The notes: generated from the letters alone by a model not told the origin. A DNA stretch of 64,000 nt from Microtetraspora sp. NBRC 16547 (GCF_030268965.1 NZ_BSSE01000021.1:1-64000); one strand, 5' to 3'. Positions 14,889 through 22,789 are shown, counted from the stretch's first letter. Numbers and translations: made by a program.

Positions 14889-15839
14889 CTAGTCTGCGAT
14901 TCGCCGGTCGCTGCTTTCAGCACGGACAAAGTCTGCAGTGTGTCGGTTCGGTTTAAAGAAGACGTGCTTCCGAGCGTTACTGATCTGCCAGCTGTTCATC
15001 CGCTGAACGACAGCGAGTTCGGCAGTCGCGGCAGTTGATCGAGGCCCCATAGAGAGGAGATGCCGAGGTCCGAGCGGCAGAATCATGGCTTTGGCATCAT
15101 CGATCGCAACGTTGGTTTGGACGTCCGTCGCGGTGTCCATAAGATTGCCTTGCCAGCGGAGAGTGATCGCCGGACTGTCGCCAATGATGAAGTGGCCCAT
15201 GGGCGCCCAGATGATTTCGGGGTACCAGTTCTGAAGCCTCTCCTTCGCCAGGGCGAACATTCGCTCGAGGCTGTTGGGAAAGTCTCTGCCTGCGATATGG
15301 GCCTGCGCCGGCGAGGACTCGGCGATCATCCGGGCGGCGTACTCGTCGAGCCTCTTATCATCGAGGTGCTCACCCGTGGCCCGGAGGGCGAGTCTCAGGA
15401 GAGGCTCCCGGTGCGTCTCAAGCAATTTTACTTTCAGCTTTGCGGAGGCCTCCGACAGAGCGTTCGTGTGAACGGTTTTGAACCGGTACGAACGCACCAG
15501 GTGCAATGCCATGAAGTCGCGGAGCAGTGTCAGGTGCTGGGGATCAGTGACCGGGACGTTCTTCTCGGTCGCAGCGAATACCTTCGGCATGTACTGTTCA
15601 GTCTTCTGCCATAGGTCCTCGATCTTCGCCGAGTCATGTTCGACGAAGTCTGTGGCGTTGGCACACACTTTCGGCGAGACCTCCGACTGCCAGTCTGGAT
15701 GATCGAGGTCGAATCTGGTGAGCCGACTGCCCCTGCTACCGCTGCGCCGAACAGTGAACCGGCTCAGGAGCACTTTGGAAACGACATGCTGATTTGTCAC
15801 CTTGCGGGATACAGGAGGCTTTAGCGACGGATCTTGCAC
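14889..15839 (-). CDS. DUF4238 domain protein
   Basis: A 316-residue protein with the DUF4238 pattern: an early basic motif (NQHVVSKVLLSRFTVRRSGS), then a central helical part (LLRDFMALHLVRSYRFKTVH), then WAPMGHFIIGDSPAITLRW and ILPLGPRHLLSMGP. The family is uncharacterised; a nuclease or defence role has been suggested for some members, but no catalytic proof is visible here. GC content is lower than its neighbours (many A/T third positions), a sign of separate acquisition. It is cargo of element C. Confidence 0.65.
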   Translation of the reverse strand: MQDPSLKPPVSRKVTNQHVVSKVLLSRFTVRRSGSRGSRLTRFDLDHPDWQSEVSPKVCANATDFVEHDSAKIEDLWQKTEQYMPKVFAATEKNVPVTDPQHLTLLRDFMALHLVRSYRFKTVHTNALSEASAKLKVKLLETHREPLLRLALRATGEHLDDKRLDEYAARMIAESSPAQAHIAGRDFPNSLERMFALAKERLQNWYPEIIWAPMGHFIIGDSPAITLRWQGNLMDTATDVQTNVAIDDAKAMILPLGPRHLLSMGPRSTAATAELAVVQRMNSWQISNARKHVFFKPNRHTADFVRAESSDRRIAD

Positions 15840-15889
15840 AGACCCATTCTCATGTACGTGGTGACTCCCCGCACACGATTTATGCCGCG

Positions 15890-16762
15890 CTAGATCATGA
15901 GGGCGATGCCGTTGTCGGCGAGTTCTTCGGGAGTGAATACCGCACTGAGGTCATCGGCCAGCTCGGCGCTGTAGCCGATCTCGTAGCGGTTGGCGGGGGC
16001 CTTGACCTCGGTGACCTCGATCGGGTGACCGTTCTGGTGGGCCATCGTGCGGCGGATGATGAGGATCGCCTCGGCGTAGTCCATGCCCAGGCGGGCGCGT
16101 TCGTCTTCGTAGGCGATGCGAGAGGTGGTCAGGGTCATCCACCGGACGGGGCCGTGTTCGCGAATGAGTGACTGGTAGAAGAAGCCGGGCCGCTTGCGGT
16201 ACTGGTCAAAGCGCTTGGGGTTGTCCCAGTCGGGGAGCATGTCGGCGTTGGTGTAGGAGTTGATCTCCAGGCGGGCTGACGCGCCGTGGATGCGGGCGGT
16301 GTGTCCGCGGTGCCACATGCTGCGGCGACGAATGACCGGGTGCCCGGCCCGGACGCCGAGGATGATCGCGGTGTCCCGGTTGGCGGTGATCTTCTCGCCG
16401 GTGAACAGCGGGGTCTCGGGGTCGACGTCGCGCAGGGCCAGGTCCCAGCCGAATTCCTGGATGTCGGGGTGGTTGCCGGGTGCGGCCAAGTCGGGGCGGG
16501 TCTGGTGGCTGATGAGGATGACCTGGCGCTCAGGCATGGGGCGGACGAAGGAGCCGCGTCCGCGCATGACGTAGGCCAGTCCTTCGGAGACCAGGGTGTC
16601 GATGGCCTTGCGCACGGTGGGGCGCGAGACCTCGTAGCGACGGACCAGTTCCGGTTCGCTGGGCAGGGCTCCGCCGGGTGGGTAGCGGCCGTCCAGGATG
16701 GCGCCTCGCAGGTCGCCGGCGATGGTGCGCCAGCGGACGTCTTTGTCTTCGGCGGTCTCCAT
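15890..16762 (-). CDS. GntR-family repressor with UTRA domain (KorSA-like)
   Basis: A 290-residue regulator. Residues 10-75 are a GntR winged helix (IAGDLRGAILDGRYPPGGAL, then PSEPELVRRYEVSRPTVRKA). Residues 95-285 are a UTRA-type effector domain (GHPVIRRRSMWHRGHTARIH, MAHQNGHPIEVTEV). ATG 16762 follows GAGGAG. In pSAM2 and related elements the equivalent protein KorSA represses replication and transfer functions. Here it is divergent from the Rep gene, and two matching palindromes lie in the shared promoter region, so it probably represses both itself and rep. Confidence 0.85.
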   Translation of the reverse strand: METAEDKDVRWRTIAGDLRGAILDGRYPPGGALPSEPELVRRYEVSRPTVRKAIDTLVSEGLAYVMRGRGSFVRPMPERQVILISHQTRPDLAAPGNHPDIQEFGWDLALRDVDPETPLFTGEKITANRDTAIILGVRAGHPVIRRRSMWHRGHTARIHGASARLEINSYTNADMLPDWDNPKRFDQYRKRPGFFYQSLIREHGPVRWMTLTTSRIAYEDERARLGMDYAEAILIIRRTMAHQNGHPIEVTEVKAPANRYEIGYSAELADDLSAVFTPEELADNGIALMI

Positions 16763-16796
16763 GGGCGCTCCTCTTCGTCGTGAACTTCCATAACTA

Positions 16797-16849
16797 CTTG
16801 TACTACAGGTTGCATAGACACAGCAATGTAGGGCAACCTGTACTACAGG
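16797..16849. promoter_or_regulatory. two operator palindromes between GntR and rep
   Basis: CCTGTACTACAGG (16837-16849) is a perfect palindrome around a central C. CTTGTACTACAGG (16797-16809) differs by one base. The centres are 40 bases apart, about four helical turns, which suits cooperative binding by a GntR dimer pair. TGTAC-TACA is close to the TTGTACTACA-type sites known for KorSA. Confidence 0.7.
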
Positions 16850-16877
16850 CAGTGTTGCATGAAGGGAGGTGGTCACC

Positions 16878-18371
16878 ATGAACCAACCGAACGAGCACCA
16901 CGAACAGGCACGACACCCGGAATGGATGACCGATCTGGTCCAGGTGCTCAACGCACCGGGCTACGAGCGGTGGCGATCGATGGTGGCCGGCACCGGCGGC
17001 TGCGCCAACCCGATCCACCTGGCCGGAGAGTCAGCCATCGTCAACACCGACACCGGCGAGATCCTGCACCACTACCGCACCGCCGACGAGCCGTCCGGGC
17101 ATCTGCTGGTGGCCTGCGGCAACCGACGGGCCTCGGTCTGCACATCCTGCTCGGAGGTCTACCGAGCCGACACCTTCCACCTCATCCGAGCGGGCCTGTC
17201 CGGCGGCAAAGGCATCCCGGAGACGGTCAGCGCGCACCCTCGGGCGTTCGTCACCCTCACCGCTCCCTCCTTCGGCCCCGTGCACACCCGGCGAGAGAAG
17301 AACGGAGCCGTGCGGGCCTGCCGTCCCCGCAACCGCGACAAGATCTGTGAGCACGGGCATCCGGTCGGCTGCCACGCTCGCCACGAGCCAAAGGACGAAC
17401 GGCTCGGGCAACCCATCTGCGGCGACTGTTACGACTACGTGGGCGCGGTGCTCTGGCAGGCCCACGCGGGCGCGCTCTGGCACCGCTTCACCCTGGAAGT
17501 ACGGCGCACCCTGGCAGCTGAGGCGGGGCTGAGCCGCATGGCGTTCGGCAAGCAGGTCCGGGTGTCGTTCGCCAAGGTCGCCGAGTATCAGCGGCGCGGC
17601 CTGGTGCACTTTCACGCCATCATCCGCCTCGACGGCCCCGAAGGTGGCAGCCAACCTCCTCCGGACTGGGCTGATCATCGCCTGCTCACCCGGGCGATCC
17701 CTCCGGCCGTCCAGCGGATCACCGTGACCTCACCCCTCAGCGATCTCGGCCGGTGGGATCTGGTCTGGGGTGATCAGCTCGATATCCGGCCCATCCTGCT
17801 CGACTCCAGCGCTGATGGGCTGAGTGAGCGGGCGGTGGCCGGCTACATCGCCAAGTACGCCACCAAGGGTGCCGAAGCCTCCGGCACCGTCGACCACCGC
17901 CTGTCGTGTCCGGCCTGCGGCGGTCGGGGGCGGCTGCGCCTGATGGCCTCCTGCGAACGCTGCCACGGCACCGGCCTCAAACCCGGCCTGCACCTGGACT
18001 CACTCCCCGTCACCGAGCACGCCCGGCGGATGATCCGCACTTGCTGGGAGTTGGGCGCACGCCCGGAGTTCGCCGCGCTACGGCTGCGACCTTGGTCGCA
18101 CATGCTGGGATTTCGCGGCCACTTCTCATCCAAGTCACGCCGTTACTCCACCACCCTCGGTGACCTGCGGCAGGTGCGCGCCGTGCACCGGGCCACCCAG
18201 ACACGCGAACGGCATGGGCTTCCGGCTCTCGCGGATGAGACGACGCTCGTGCTCGGTCACTGGCGTTTCGCCGGAATGGGCTACACCCCCGGTGAGGCGA
18301 TCATGGCCGAACACATCCGGCACCGCGTCTCCCAGGCCCGCGCCATCGCGGCGAAGCGGGAGGACGGTTGA
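16878..18371 (+). CDS. RepSA-like rolling-circle replication initiator
   Basis: A 497-residue AICE replication protein. Cysteine clusters early (CTSCSEVYRADTF, CGDCYDY) and late (CPACGGRGRLRL, CERCHGTG) suggest zinc sites. The HUH nuclease motif is GLVHFHAIIRLDG, about residue 240, and the likely catalytic tyrosine lies in VAGYIAKYATKGAE, about residue 325. It should nick the element's double-strand origin and start rolling-circle synthesis after excision. ATG 16878 follows AAGGGAGG. It overlaps xis by four bases, giving the rep-xis-int operon. Confidence 0.9.
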   Translation: MNQPNEHHEQARHPEWMTDLVQVLNAPGYERWRSMVAGTGGCANPIHLAGESAIVNTDTGEILHHYRTADEPSGHLLVACGNRRASVCTSCSEVYRADTFHLIRAGLSGGKGIPETVSAHPRAFVTLTAPSFGPVHTRREKNGAVRACRPRNRDKICEHGHPVGCHARHEPKDERLGQPICGDCYDYVGAVLWQAHAGALWHRFTLEVRRTLAAEAGLSRMAFGKQVRVSFAKVAEYQRRGLVHFHAIIRLDGPEGGSQPPPDWADHRLLTRAIPPAVQRITVTSPLSDLGRWDLVWGDQLDIRPILLDSSADGLSERAVAGYIAKYATKGAEASGTVDHRLSCPACGGRGRLRLMASCERCHGTGLKPGLHLDSLPVTEHARRMIRTCWELGARPEFAALRLRPWSHMLGFRGHFSSKSRRYSTTLGDLRQVRAVHRATQTRERHGLPALADETTLVLGHWRFAGMGYTPGEAIMAEHIRHRVSQARAIAAKREDG

Positions 18372-18574
18372 CCGCACTCCGACCGCCCGGCGACCGGCGG
18401 CTGTATCGCGTCAGCGAAGCCATGTACCTGCTCAGCATGAGCCGCAGCGTGATCTACGAACAGATCAGATCGGGCCGTCTGCGCTCGGTCACCCAGGGCC
18501 GTACCCGGCTCATTCCGGCCTCGGCCATCTCCGACTACGTGGCACTACTCGAACAGGAAGCGAGGGCATCATGA
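18368..18574 (+). CDS. xis: excisionase (helix-turn-helix, MerR/Xis type)
   Basis: A 68-residue DNA-binding protein with a compact winged-helix motif (YRVSEAMYLLSMSRSVIYEQ, then IRSGRLRSVTQGRTRLIPAS), the usual form of AICE Xis proteins that bias the integrase towards excision. TTG 18368 overlaps the rep stop, and its own stop overlaps the integrase ATG, so all three are translationally coupled. Confidence 0.88.
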   Translation: MTALRPPGDRRLYRVSEAMYLLSMSRSVIYEQIRSGRLRSVTQGRTRLIPASAISDYVALLEQEARAS

Positions 18575-19764
18575 CCACACGACGCAGCCGGGGAGACGGC
18601 GGCCTGCACTGGGACGAACAGCGAGAACGCTGGGTCGCCACGGTAACGGTCGGCTATACCCCGGCCGGAAAGCGCATCGTCAAGAAAGCCAGTGGCAAGA
18701 CCAAGACCGAAGCCAAGGCCAAGCTCAAAGAGATCATCCGCGACTACGAAGACGGGCTGGCCATCGCGTCGGGCGGCTACACCGTGGCCGATGCCGTCAA
18801 GTACTGGCTTGAGCACGGGCTGAAGGGACGGGGGAGTAAGACGGTCGGCCTGTACACCGAGTTCGCCGAGAATCACGTCATCTCCGCCCTTGGCGCGCGC
18901 AAGCTCCGTGATCTCTCGGTGGAGGATGTTGACCGTTGGCTGGCGAGTAAAGCCCCGGAACTCAGCACGCGGACGCTCAAGATGATCCACGGCATCCTCA
19001 ACCGGTCGGTGAAGAACGCCATGGTCCGCGACAAGGTGAAACGGAACGTCGTGGATCTCTGCGAGGTCCCCGAGGGGCGTGAAGGGCGCAAGTCCAAGGC
19101 ACTCACGCTGGCCCAGGCCACGGCCGTGATGGCGGCTACGGAACAGGCGAACGCACGTATGCGCGGGTATGTCGTCCTGTCGCTGCTCACCGGAGCCCGG
19201 ACCGAGGAACTGCGCGAACTGTCCTGGACACACGTGGTGGCGTTCGACCAAGAACGCAAGATGTGGCTTCCCGTCACGGTGGCGGGATGGGAGCACACCG
19301 AGTACGCCGTCTACGTGTGGCGGTCGGTACGGCAGAGCGGTGACACGAAGACCGTCAAGTCCCGCCGGACCCTCAAGCTGCCACAGCTCTGTGTCGAGGC
19401 GCTTCGAAAGCTCTGGGAGCACGAAGGGCTCAGCGACGGGGCCGCGCATCAGAGCGCAACTGACAGGCTGGTGTTCTGCACGAAGAACGGGACCGCGCTG
19501 AGTGCCGGCAACGTCCGGCGGGACTTTCGGAAGATCCTCAAAGACGCCGGGCTGGTCGACGCGGAGTGGACACCCAGGGAGATGCGCCACAGCTTCGTGT
19601 CACTGCTCTCGGACTCGGGCGTCCCCATCGAGCACATCTCGCGACTGGTCGGCCACGCCAACACCGTGGTCACCGAGACGGTCTACCGTCTCCAGATCCG
19701 CCCCGTCATGCAGGAAGGCGCGACGGCGATGGACGGCCTGTTCGGGAACAGGCAAGAGGCTTAG
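18571..19764 (+). CDS. int: tyrosine site-specific integrase (tRNA-Ala target)
   Basis: A 397-residue integrase. It has an N-terminal arm-binding region (residues 1-60), a core-binding SAM-like domain (about 65-165) and a catalytic domain with Arg210 (TGARTEELREL), Arg339 (WTPREMRHSF), His362 (GHANTVV) and nucleophile Tyr372 (ETVYR). The usual first His of H-x-x-R is Arg336, as in many actinomycete element integrases. The gene ends inside the right arm doublet, 57 bases from the tRNA. The truncated copy at 9139 is its close relative. Confidence 0.93.
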   Translation: MTTRRSRGDGGLHWDEQRERWVATVTVGYTPAGKRIVKKASGKTKTEAKAKLKEIIRDYEDGLAIASGGYTVADAVKYWLEHGLKGRGSKTVGLYTEFAENHVISALGARKLRDLSVEDVDRWLASKAPELSTRTLKMIHGILNRSVKNAMVRDKVKRNVVDLCEVPEGREGRKSKALTLAQATAVMAATEQANARMRGYVVLSLLTGARTEELRELSWTHVVAFDQERKMWLPVTVAGWEHTEYAVYVWRSVRQSGDTKTVKSRRTLKLPQLCVEALRKLWEHEGLSDGAAHQSATDRLVFCTKNGTALSAGNVRRDFRKILKDAGLVDAEWTPREMRHSFVSLLSDSGVPIEHISRLVGHANTVVTETVYRLQIRPVMQEGATAMDGLFGNRQEA

Positions 19765-19783
19765 TCACCCAGATAGTCACTCA
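19764..19783 (+). promoter_or_regulatory. presumed integrase arm-type site, right end of element C
   Basis: GTCACCCA and GTCACTCA, 12-base period, overlapping the integrase stop and ending 37 bases before the tRNA 3' end. It is positionally identical to the doublet at 9547. Confidence 0.6.
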
Positions 19784-19820
19784 AGCCTGGTTTTCAAGAT
19801 CACATAATGAGTGTTTTTGC

Positions 19821-19896
19821 TGGTGGAGCCTAGGAGATTCGAACTCCTGACTTCCTGCTTGCAAAGCAGGCGCTCTGCCAACTGAGCTAAGGCCCC
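19821..19896 (-). tRNA. tRNA-Ala(TGC), intact, attachment site
   Basis: 76 bases with encoded CCA. The acceptor stem GGGGCCT pairs with AGGCTCC, including the G3-U70 pair that identifies alanine tRNAs. The anticodon loop TTTGCAA gives anticodon TGC, and the T arm is GGAGTTCGAATCTCC. The gene remains complete next to the element, so integration restores it. In related genomes this tRNA sits beside tRNA-Ile(GAT) and DLW-39. Confidence 0.97.
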
Positions 19897-19912
19897 TGGT
19901 GCTAGGGAAAGC

Positions 19913-20632
19913 TTACCGGGCGGAAGTGGCAACCTGGTGCGTGTCGATCCCGCTTCCGGCGAGCAGAGCGGGGAATTCCGCGATCGACTCGACGATGTGG
20001 GTGGCGCCGCCTTCGATGAGACGGTCGCGACTGTGGCCGCCGGAGAGCATGCCGGCGATGAGCGAGGCGCCCGCGCGCCTCCCGGCGAGCATGTCGTTCT
20101 CGGAGTCTCCGAGAACGGCTACCTCGCGCACGTCTTTGATGCCGGCTCGCAGGACAGCGGTGAGGACCAGGTCCGGGAAGGGGCGCCCCCGTCCGGCGCA
20201 GTCCTCGGGGCAGAGAGCGAAGTCGAGCTCGCCGGCCCATCCCAGCGTGCCGAGGACACGTCCGAGCGTGGACCTGCTGAACCCCGTGATCAGGGCGATC
20301 TTTATCTCGGCCTCGCGGAGCTTCTCCAGCGCCTCGACGGCTTCCGGGAGCGGGAACAGCCCCGTCCTCTCGATGGCCCCCTCGTAGGAGCGCTCGAAAG
20401 TCAGGTTCGCCGCCTGCGCCTGGGCCTCGTTGCCGGGAAAGATGCCCCGAAAGACCTCGATCGTCGGGCATCCCCGGGACCGATGCACATGCACCATGGC
20501 GCGCGCGTACGCGCCGGTCCCGGGGACGATGCCCTGAGTGGCGATCGCCTCAGCGAACGCCCGCTCCACCATGGCGATGTCGCCGATCGTGGTGCTGGCC
20601 AGATCAAGACAGACCAGCCTCACGGGTGTCAT
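19913..20632 (-). CDS. phosphonatase-like HAD hydrolase
   Basis: A 239-residue HAD-superfamily protein. The nucleophile loop LVCLDLASTTIGD has D-x-A-x-TT as in phosphonoacetaldehyde hydrolases, where Ala replaces the second Asp of ordinary phosphatases. The cap helices follow. The later motifs are IALITGFS, then GRPFPDLVLTAV, then VAVLGDSENDMLAGRRAGA. The Schiff-base lysine of true phosphonatase is not clearly identifiable, so the substrate is uncertain. I chose ATG 20632 because the ten extra upstream codons have no family resemblance. It lies just beyond the tRNA-Ala element boundary. Confidence 0.8.
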   Translation of the reverse strand: MTPVRLVCLDLASTTIGDIAMVERAFAEAIATQGIVPGTGAYARAMVHVHRSRGCPTIEVFRGIFPGNEAQAQAANLTFERSYEGAIERTGLFPLPEAVEALEKLREAEIKIALITGFSRSTLGRVLGTLGWAGELDFALCPEDCAGRGRPFPDLVLTAVLRAGIKDVREVAVLGDSENDMLAGRRAGASLIAGMLSGGHSRDRLIEGGATHIVESIAEFPALLAGSGIDTHQVATSAR

Positions 20633-20671
20633 GCCCGCACCTTCCCCACGATCAAGGTCCACCCCCGGTGG

Positions 20672-20791
20672 TCAGTTCTCGCTGCCGGTGGCCTCAGTCC
20701 ACAGGTCCAGCTCGGCGCGGTCCGCCTGCACCTTGCGCCAGACGAGCAGTCCCCCAAGAGCGACCAGCGCGAGAACGAGCAGCTTCTTCAC
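20672..20791 (-). CDS. DLW-39 family small protein
   Basis: A 39-residue protein starting with GTG: VKKLLVLALVALGGLLVW, a single hydrophobic segment, then RAELDLWTEATGSEN with the D-L-W motif that names the family. In actinobacteria it is encoded next to the tRNA-Ile/tRNA-Ala pair downstream of gyrA and the DUF3566 gene. Here it is about 10.6 kb from tRNA-Ile. Probably membrane-anchored. Role unknown. Confidence 0.9.
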   Translation of the reverse strand: MKKLLVLALVALGGLLVWRKVQADRAELDLWTEATGSEN

Positions 20792-20813
20792 GGTGTGACC
20801 CCACTTCTATGAC

Positions 20814-20906
20814 GGTCTCACCTGCCGGGTGAGACAACGCCCGGTTCTACAGTTCCTTGCAGCCTAGCAAGTGATCGGCGTTCAGCCCTGCTCACGGTAG
20901 AACCGG
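20814..20906 (-). promoter_or_regulatory. leader with two inverted repeats upstream of DLW-39
   Basis: GTCTCACC-TGCC-GGGTGAGAC forms a tight hairpin at about 20814-20835. CCGGTTCTAC (20841-20850) is exactly complementary to GTAGAACCGG (20897-20906). They lie in the region transcribed into or just before DLW-39, so they may be a leader structure or the terminator of an upstream unit. Confidence 0.4.
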
Positions 20907-21073
20907 CTGGACCTTTATCAAAGGGCCAATCGGCCCGTATAACAGGCCGTGCGGCTCGCGACGCACGGCGTACTACGTCAGATTTCCCAGGTCAGAGACT
21001 CGCTAATCCCGGGAGCGCGAGCGGGGCGCCCAGGCTTTCGGACGACCACCCCGGGCTCCGCCCTGAGCAAAAA
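20907..21073. other. intergenic region
   Basis: No gene seen. It includes a GGGCCAATCGGCCC palindrome near 20924. Confidence 0.4.
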
Positions 21074-21457
21074 TCAGGGGAGGGGGGCGGAGAGGAGTAC
21101 GGCGGTGCCGTTCGGCCCGGTGCGGATGCTGACGTCGGCGAGCCGGTGCATCAGCCAGATTCCCCGGCCGCCGAAATCGAACCGGGCCATGCGCTTACGA
21201 TGCAGCGTCCTGTCCGGGATGCCCGGGCCGCTGTCGGTGACCTCGCAGCGGAGCACGCCGGGCTCTCGCCACATGGCGATCCCCCGGGGTGCGACGCCGT
21301 ACCTGACCGCGTTGGTGACCGCCTCGTGGACGGCGAGGACGAAGTCTTCCAGCGCCATATCCGCCAGACCGGCGTTGCGCGCCGACTCGGTGACCATGTG
21401 CCGGACCATGGTGATCGAACTACGGTCGAACTCCAGGCTCAGAAGGGTGCCCGACAC
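21074..21457 (-). CDS. RsbW-like anti-sigma ATP-binding protein
   Basis: A 127-residue GHKL ATPase: N box DFVLAVHEAVTNAVRYGVAP, G1 box VTDSGPGIPD, G2 box FGGRGIWLMHRLAD. This is the HATPase_c_2 family of anti-sigma kinases and ATP-binding partners common in actinomycetes. It starts at GTG 21457. A DUF397 gene lies just upstream on the same strand, a frequent pairing in actinobacterial XRE/DUF397/ATPase signalling clusters, although the XRE partner is not adjacent here. Confidence 0.85.
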   Translation of the reverse strand: MSGTLLSLEFDRSSITMVRHMVTESARNAGLADMALEDFVLAVHEAVTNAVRYGVAPRGIAMWREPGVLRCEVTDSGPGIPDRTLHRKRMARFDFGGRGIWLMHRLADVSIRTGPNGTAVLLSAPLP

Positions 21458-21563
21458 CTCATCACCGCCTCTTGCGTCTGCCGCTTTCGTCTCCTTTGCC
21501 CTTACTGCTACTTACCGCCGATGCGCGGCTGACACATCTTTCGGGCAATCGGCTGCGGAAAGC

Positions 21564-21803
21564 TCAGCCGCCGGCCAGATCGTCGAACTCGCCCGCCTTG
21601 ACCGCGCAGACGAAGAGACGCAGGTCAGAGGAACGGTAGACCAGCGCGGGCCCCTCGGGGTGCCGCGAGTTCCGCATCGCCACGCTTCCGCCCGGCAGCG
21701 GTGCGAGCTCGACGCAGTTGCCGTTCGGGTTGCTGTGCCGGCTCTTGCGCCATGGCACGTCCCCCAGTTCGGCGGACGGCATCCCGTTGTAGACCTGGGT
21801 CAT
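21564..21803 (-). CDS. DUF397 domain protein
   Basis: A 79-residue protein with the DUF397 pattern W-R-K-S-x-x-S-x-x-x-G-x-CVE (WRKSRHSNPNGNCVELA), then VAMRNSRHPEGPALVYRSS and FVCAVKAGEFDDL. DUF397 proteins act as small partners of XRE/DUF5753 regulators (BldB/WhiJ type). None is adjacent, so its partner may be the one at 2676 or lie elsewhere. The start is one of two overlapping ATGs after GTGAGG. Confidence 0.9.
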   Translation of the reverse strand: MTQVYNGMPSAELGDVPWRKSRHSNPNGNCVELAPLPGGSVAMRNSRHPEGPALVYRSSDLRLFVCAVKAGEFDDLAGG

Positions 21804-22058
21804 CCATGCCTCACTCTCTTTTGATCAAAGAATACGATCCCTTTACGTTTGCACGTGCATCCGTACATGCAGGCGTAAATGCGCGAACCATACCGAACGG
21901 GCAGAGCCGAGGACCGGCCCTACGGCGCGGACCGAGTCGTCGAACGCCGGCCGCAGTCGGCCCTGTTCGTCGAGGGTCCGGTGCCCCTCGTCCGTCAGGC
22001 GGCAGTAGCGGCGTCCCGCGCGGGTATGACCTGACCAGCCGGGGGTAAGGGCGGGCCC

Positions 22059-22151
22059 ATGGCTCGCATCGCGTCGGAATCCCTGATCGAACGGCTGGCC
22101 GCCTGGGGCGTGGACACGGTGTTCGGCCTGCCTGGTGACGGCGGTGACTAG
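22059..22151 (+). pseudogene. N-terminal fragment of a thiamine-diphosphate enzyme
   Basis: A 30-codon frame reading SLIERLAAWGVDTVFGLPGD, the conserved start of acetolactate synthase/pyruvate oxidase-like proteins (VFGLPGDG), then stopping at TAG 22149. The remaining 500 or so residues are gone. Confidence 0.7.
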
Positions 22152-22162
22152 AGGAGTGTTCC

Positions 22163-22504
22163 ATGGCTTCCCGCAACCTTCTCCTGGGGCCCCGGCCGGC
22201 GACGCACGACCACTGCACCATCGGGGGGATGCTGGGCAACAACTCCTGCGGCGCGACCGCCCAGGCGTACGGCAAGATGTCCGACAACGTGCTCGGCCTC
22301 GATGTGCTGACGTACGGCGGCGCCCGGTTCTGGGCCGGTCCGGGTGGCGGCGACGGCATGCCGCAGGAGATGAGGGCGCGGCTGCGCGACCTGGGGGAGC
22401 GGTACGGCGAGGAGATCCGGCGGCGGCCGGTCCACCTCGCCGAGGCCCTGGACGAGGCCTGGCGGGCCGCCGTGCCCGGCGCCTCCCCCGGCGGGCACGG
22501 CTGA
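22163..22504 (+). pseudogene. internal fragment of an FAD-linked oxidase
   Basis: The frame includes DHCTIGGMLGNNSCG and DNVLGLDVLTYGGARFW, the FAD-binding motif of D-lactate dehydrogenase/glycolate oxidase GlcD-like proteins. It has neither the natural N-terminus nor the cap domain. The following residues (LRDLGERYGEEIRRR) may come from the same ancestral gene. Non-functional. Confidence 0.7.
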
Positions 22505-22538
22505 CCCCCGTGCCCGCGGACGGGACCACCAGAACCCG

Positions 22539-22680
22539 ATGACCCCGATCCGGATGGGCCGGGCCATGGAGGAGTGGGACGTCCGCTGGTTCGAGGAGCC
22601 CGTCACCTCCGACGACATCCGTGGGCTGCGCCGGGTCCGCGACGCAGCCGCGCGTGACGATCAGCCGCGCGTGACCTGTG
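22539..22680 (+). pseudogene. fragment of an enolase-superfamily dehydratase/racemase
   Basis: MGRAMEEWDVRWFEEPVTSD, then DIRGLRRVRDA: the W-F-E-E-P-V-x-x-D segment of mandelate racemase/muconate lactonizing enzymes. Nothing precedes or follows it in frame. It is the third consecutive scrap of catabolic genes in this stretch. Confidence 0.65.
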
Positions 22681-22756
22681 TGGGTGATCAGTCCCGCGTG
22701 GGCGATCGGCCCGCGGCATCCGGCTTCGGTGGCAAGAGCCGAGCCGATGACGCCGA

Positions 22757-22789
22757 ATCGGGGCCCGGCGGCGAACGCCGGGCCCCGAT
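22757..22789. terminator. strong GC hairpin, terminator of the protease gene
   Basis: A perfect 14-bp stem (22757-22770 with 22776-22789) around GCGAA. It lies 50 bases after the protease stop on the minus strand. There is no long U tract, as is common for actinomycete terminators. It may also end stray plus-strand transcripts. Confidence 0.65.

Larger units (their letters stand above)
11379..19896. mobile_element. element C: AICE/pSAM2-like integrative element in tRNA-Ala
   Basis: Runs from att core 3 to the intact tRNA-Ala. It carries a GntR repressor (KorSA-like), RepSA-like initiator, excisionase and integrase in the pSAM2 order korSA-repSA-xis-int, plus cargo (DUF6461, XRE/TPR-like regulator, DUF4238 protein and small genes). 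A TraSA/FtsK-type translocase, Spd proteins, Pra and NUDIX genes of typical AICEs are absent. It looks excision- and replication-competent, but transfer would need help. About 8.5 kb. Confidence 0.88.

Noticed and set aside
14327-14929. Minus-strand 200-codon frame over repeat copy 3
   Set aside because: The reading depends on the GC-rich repeat; its product has no resemblance to a protein and overlaps the 3' ends of two better-supported genes.
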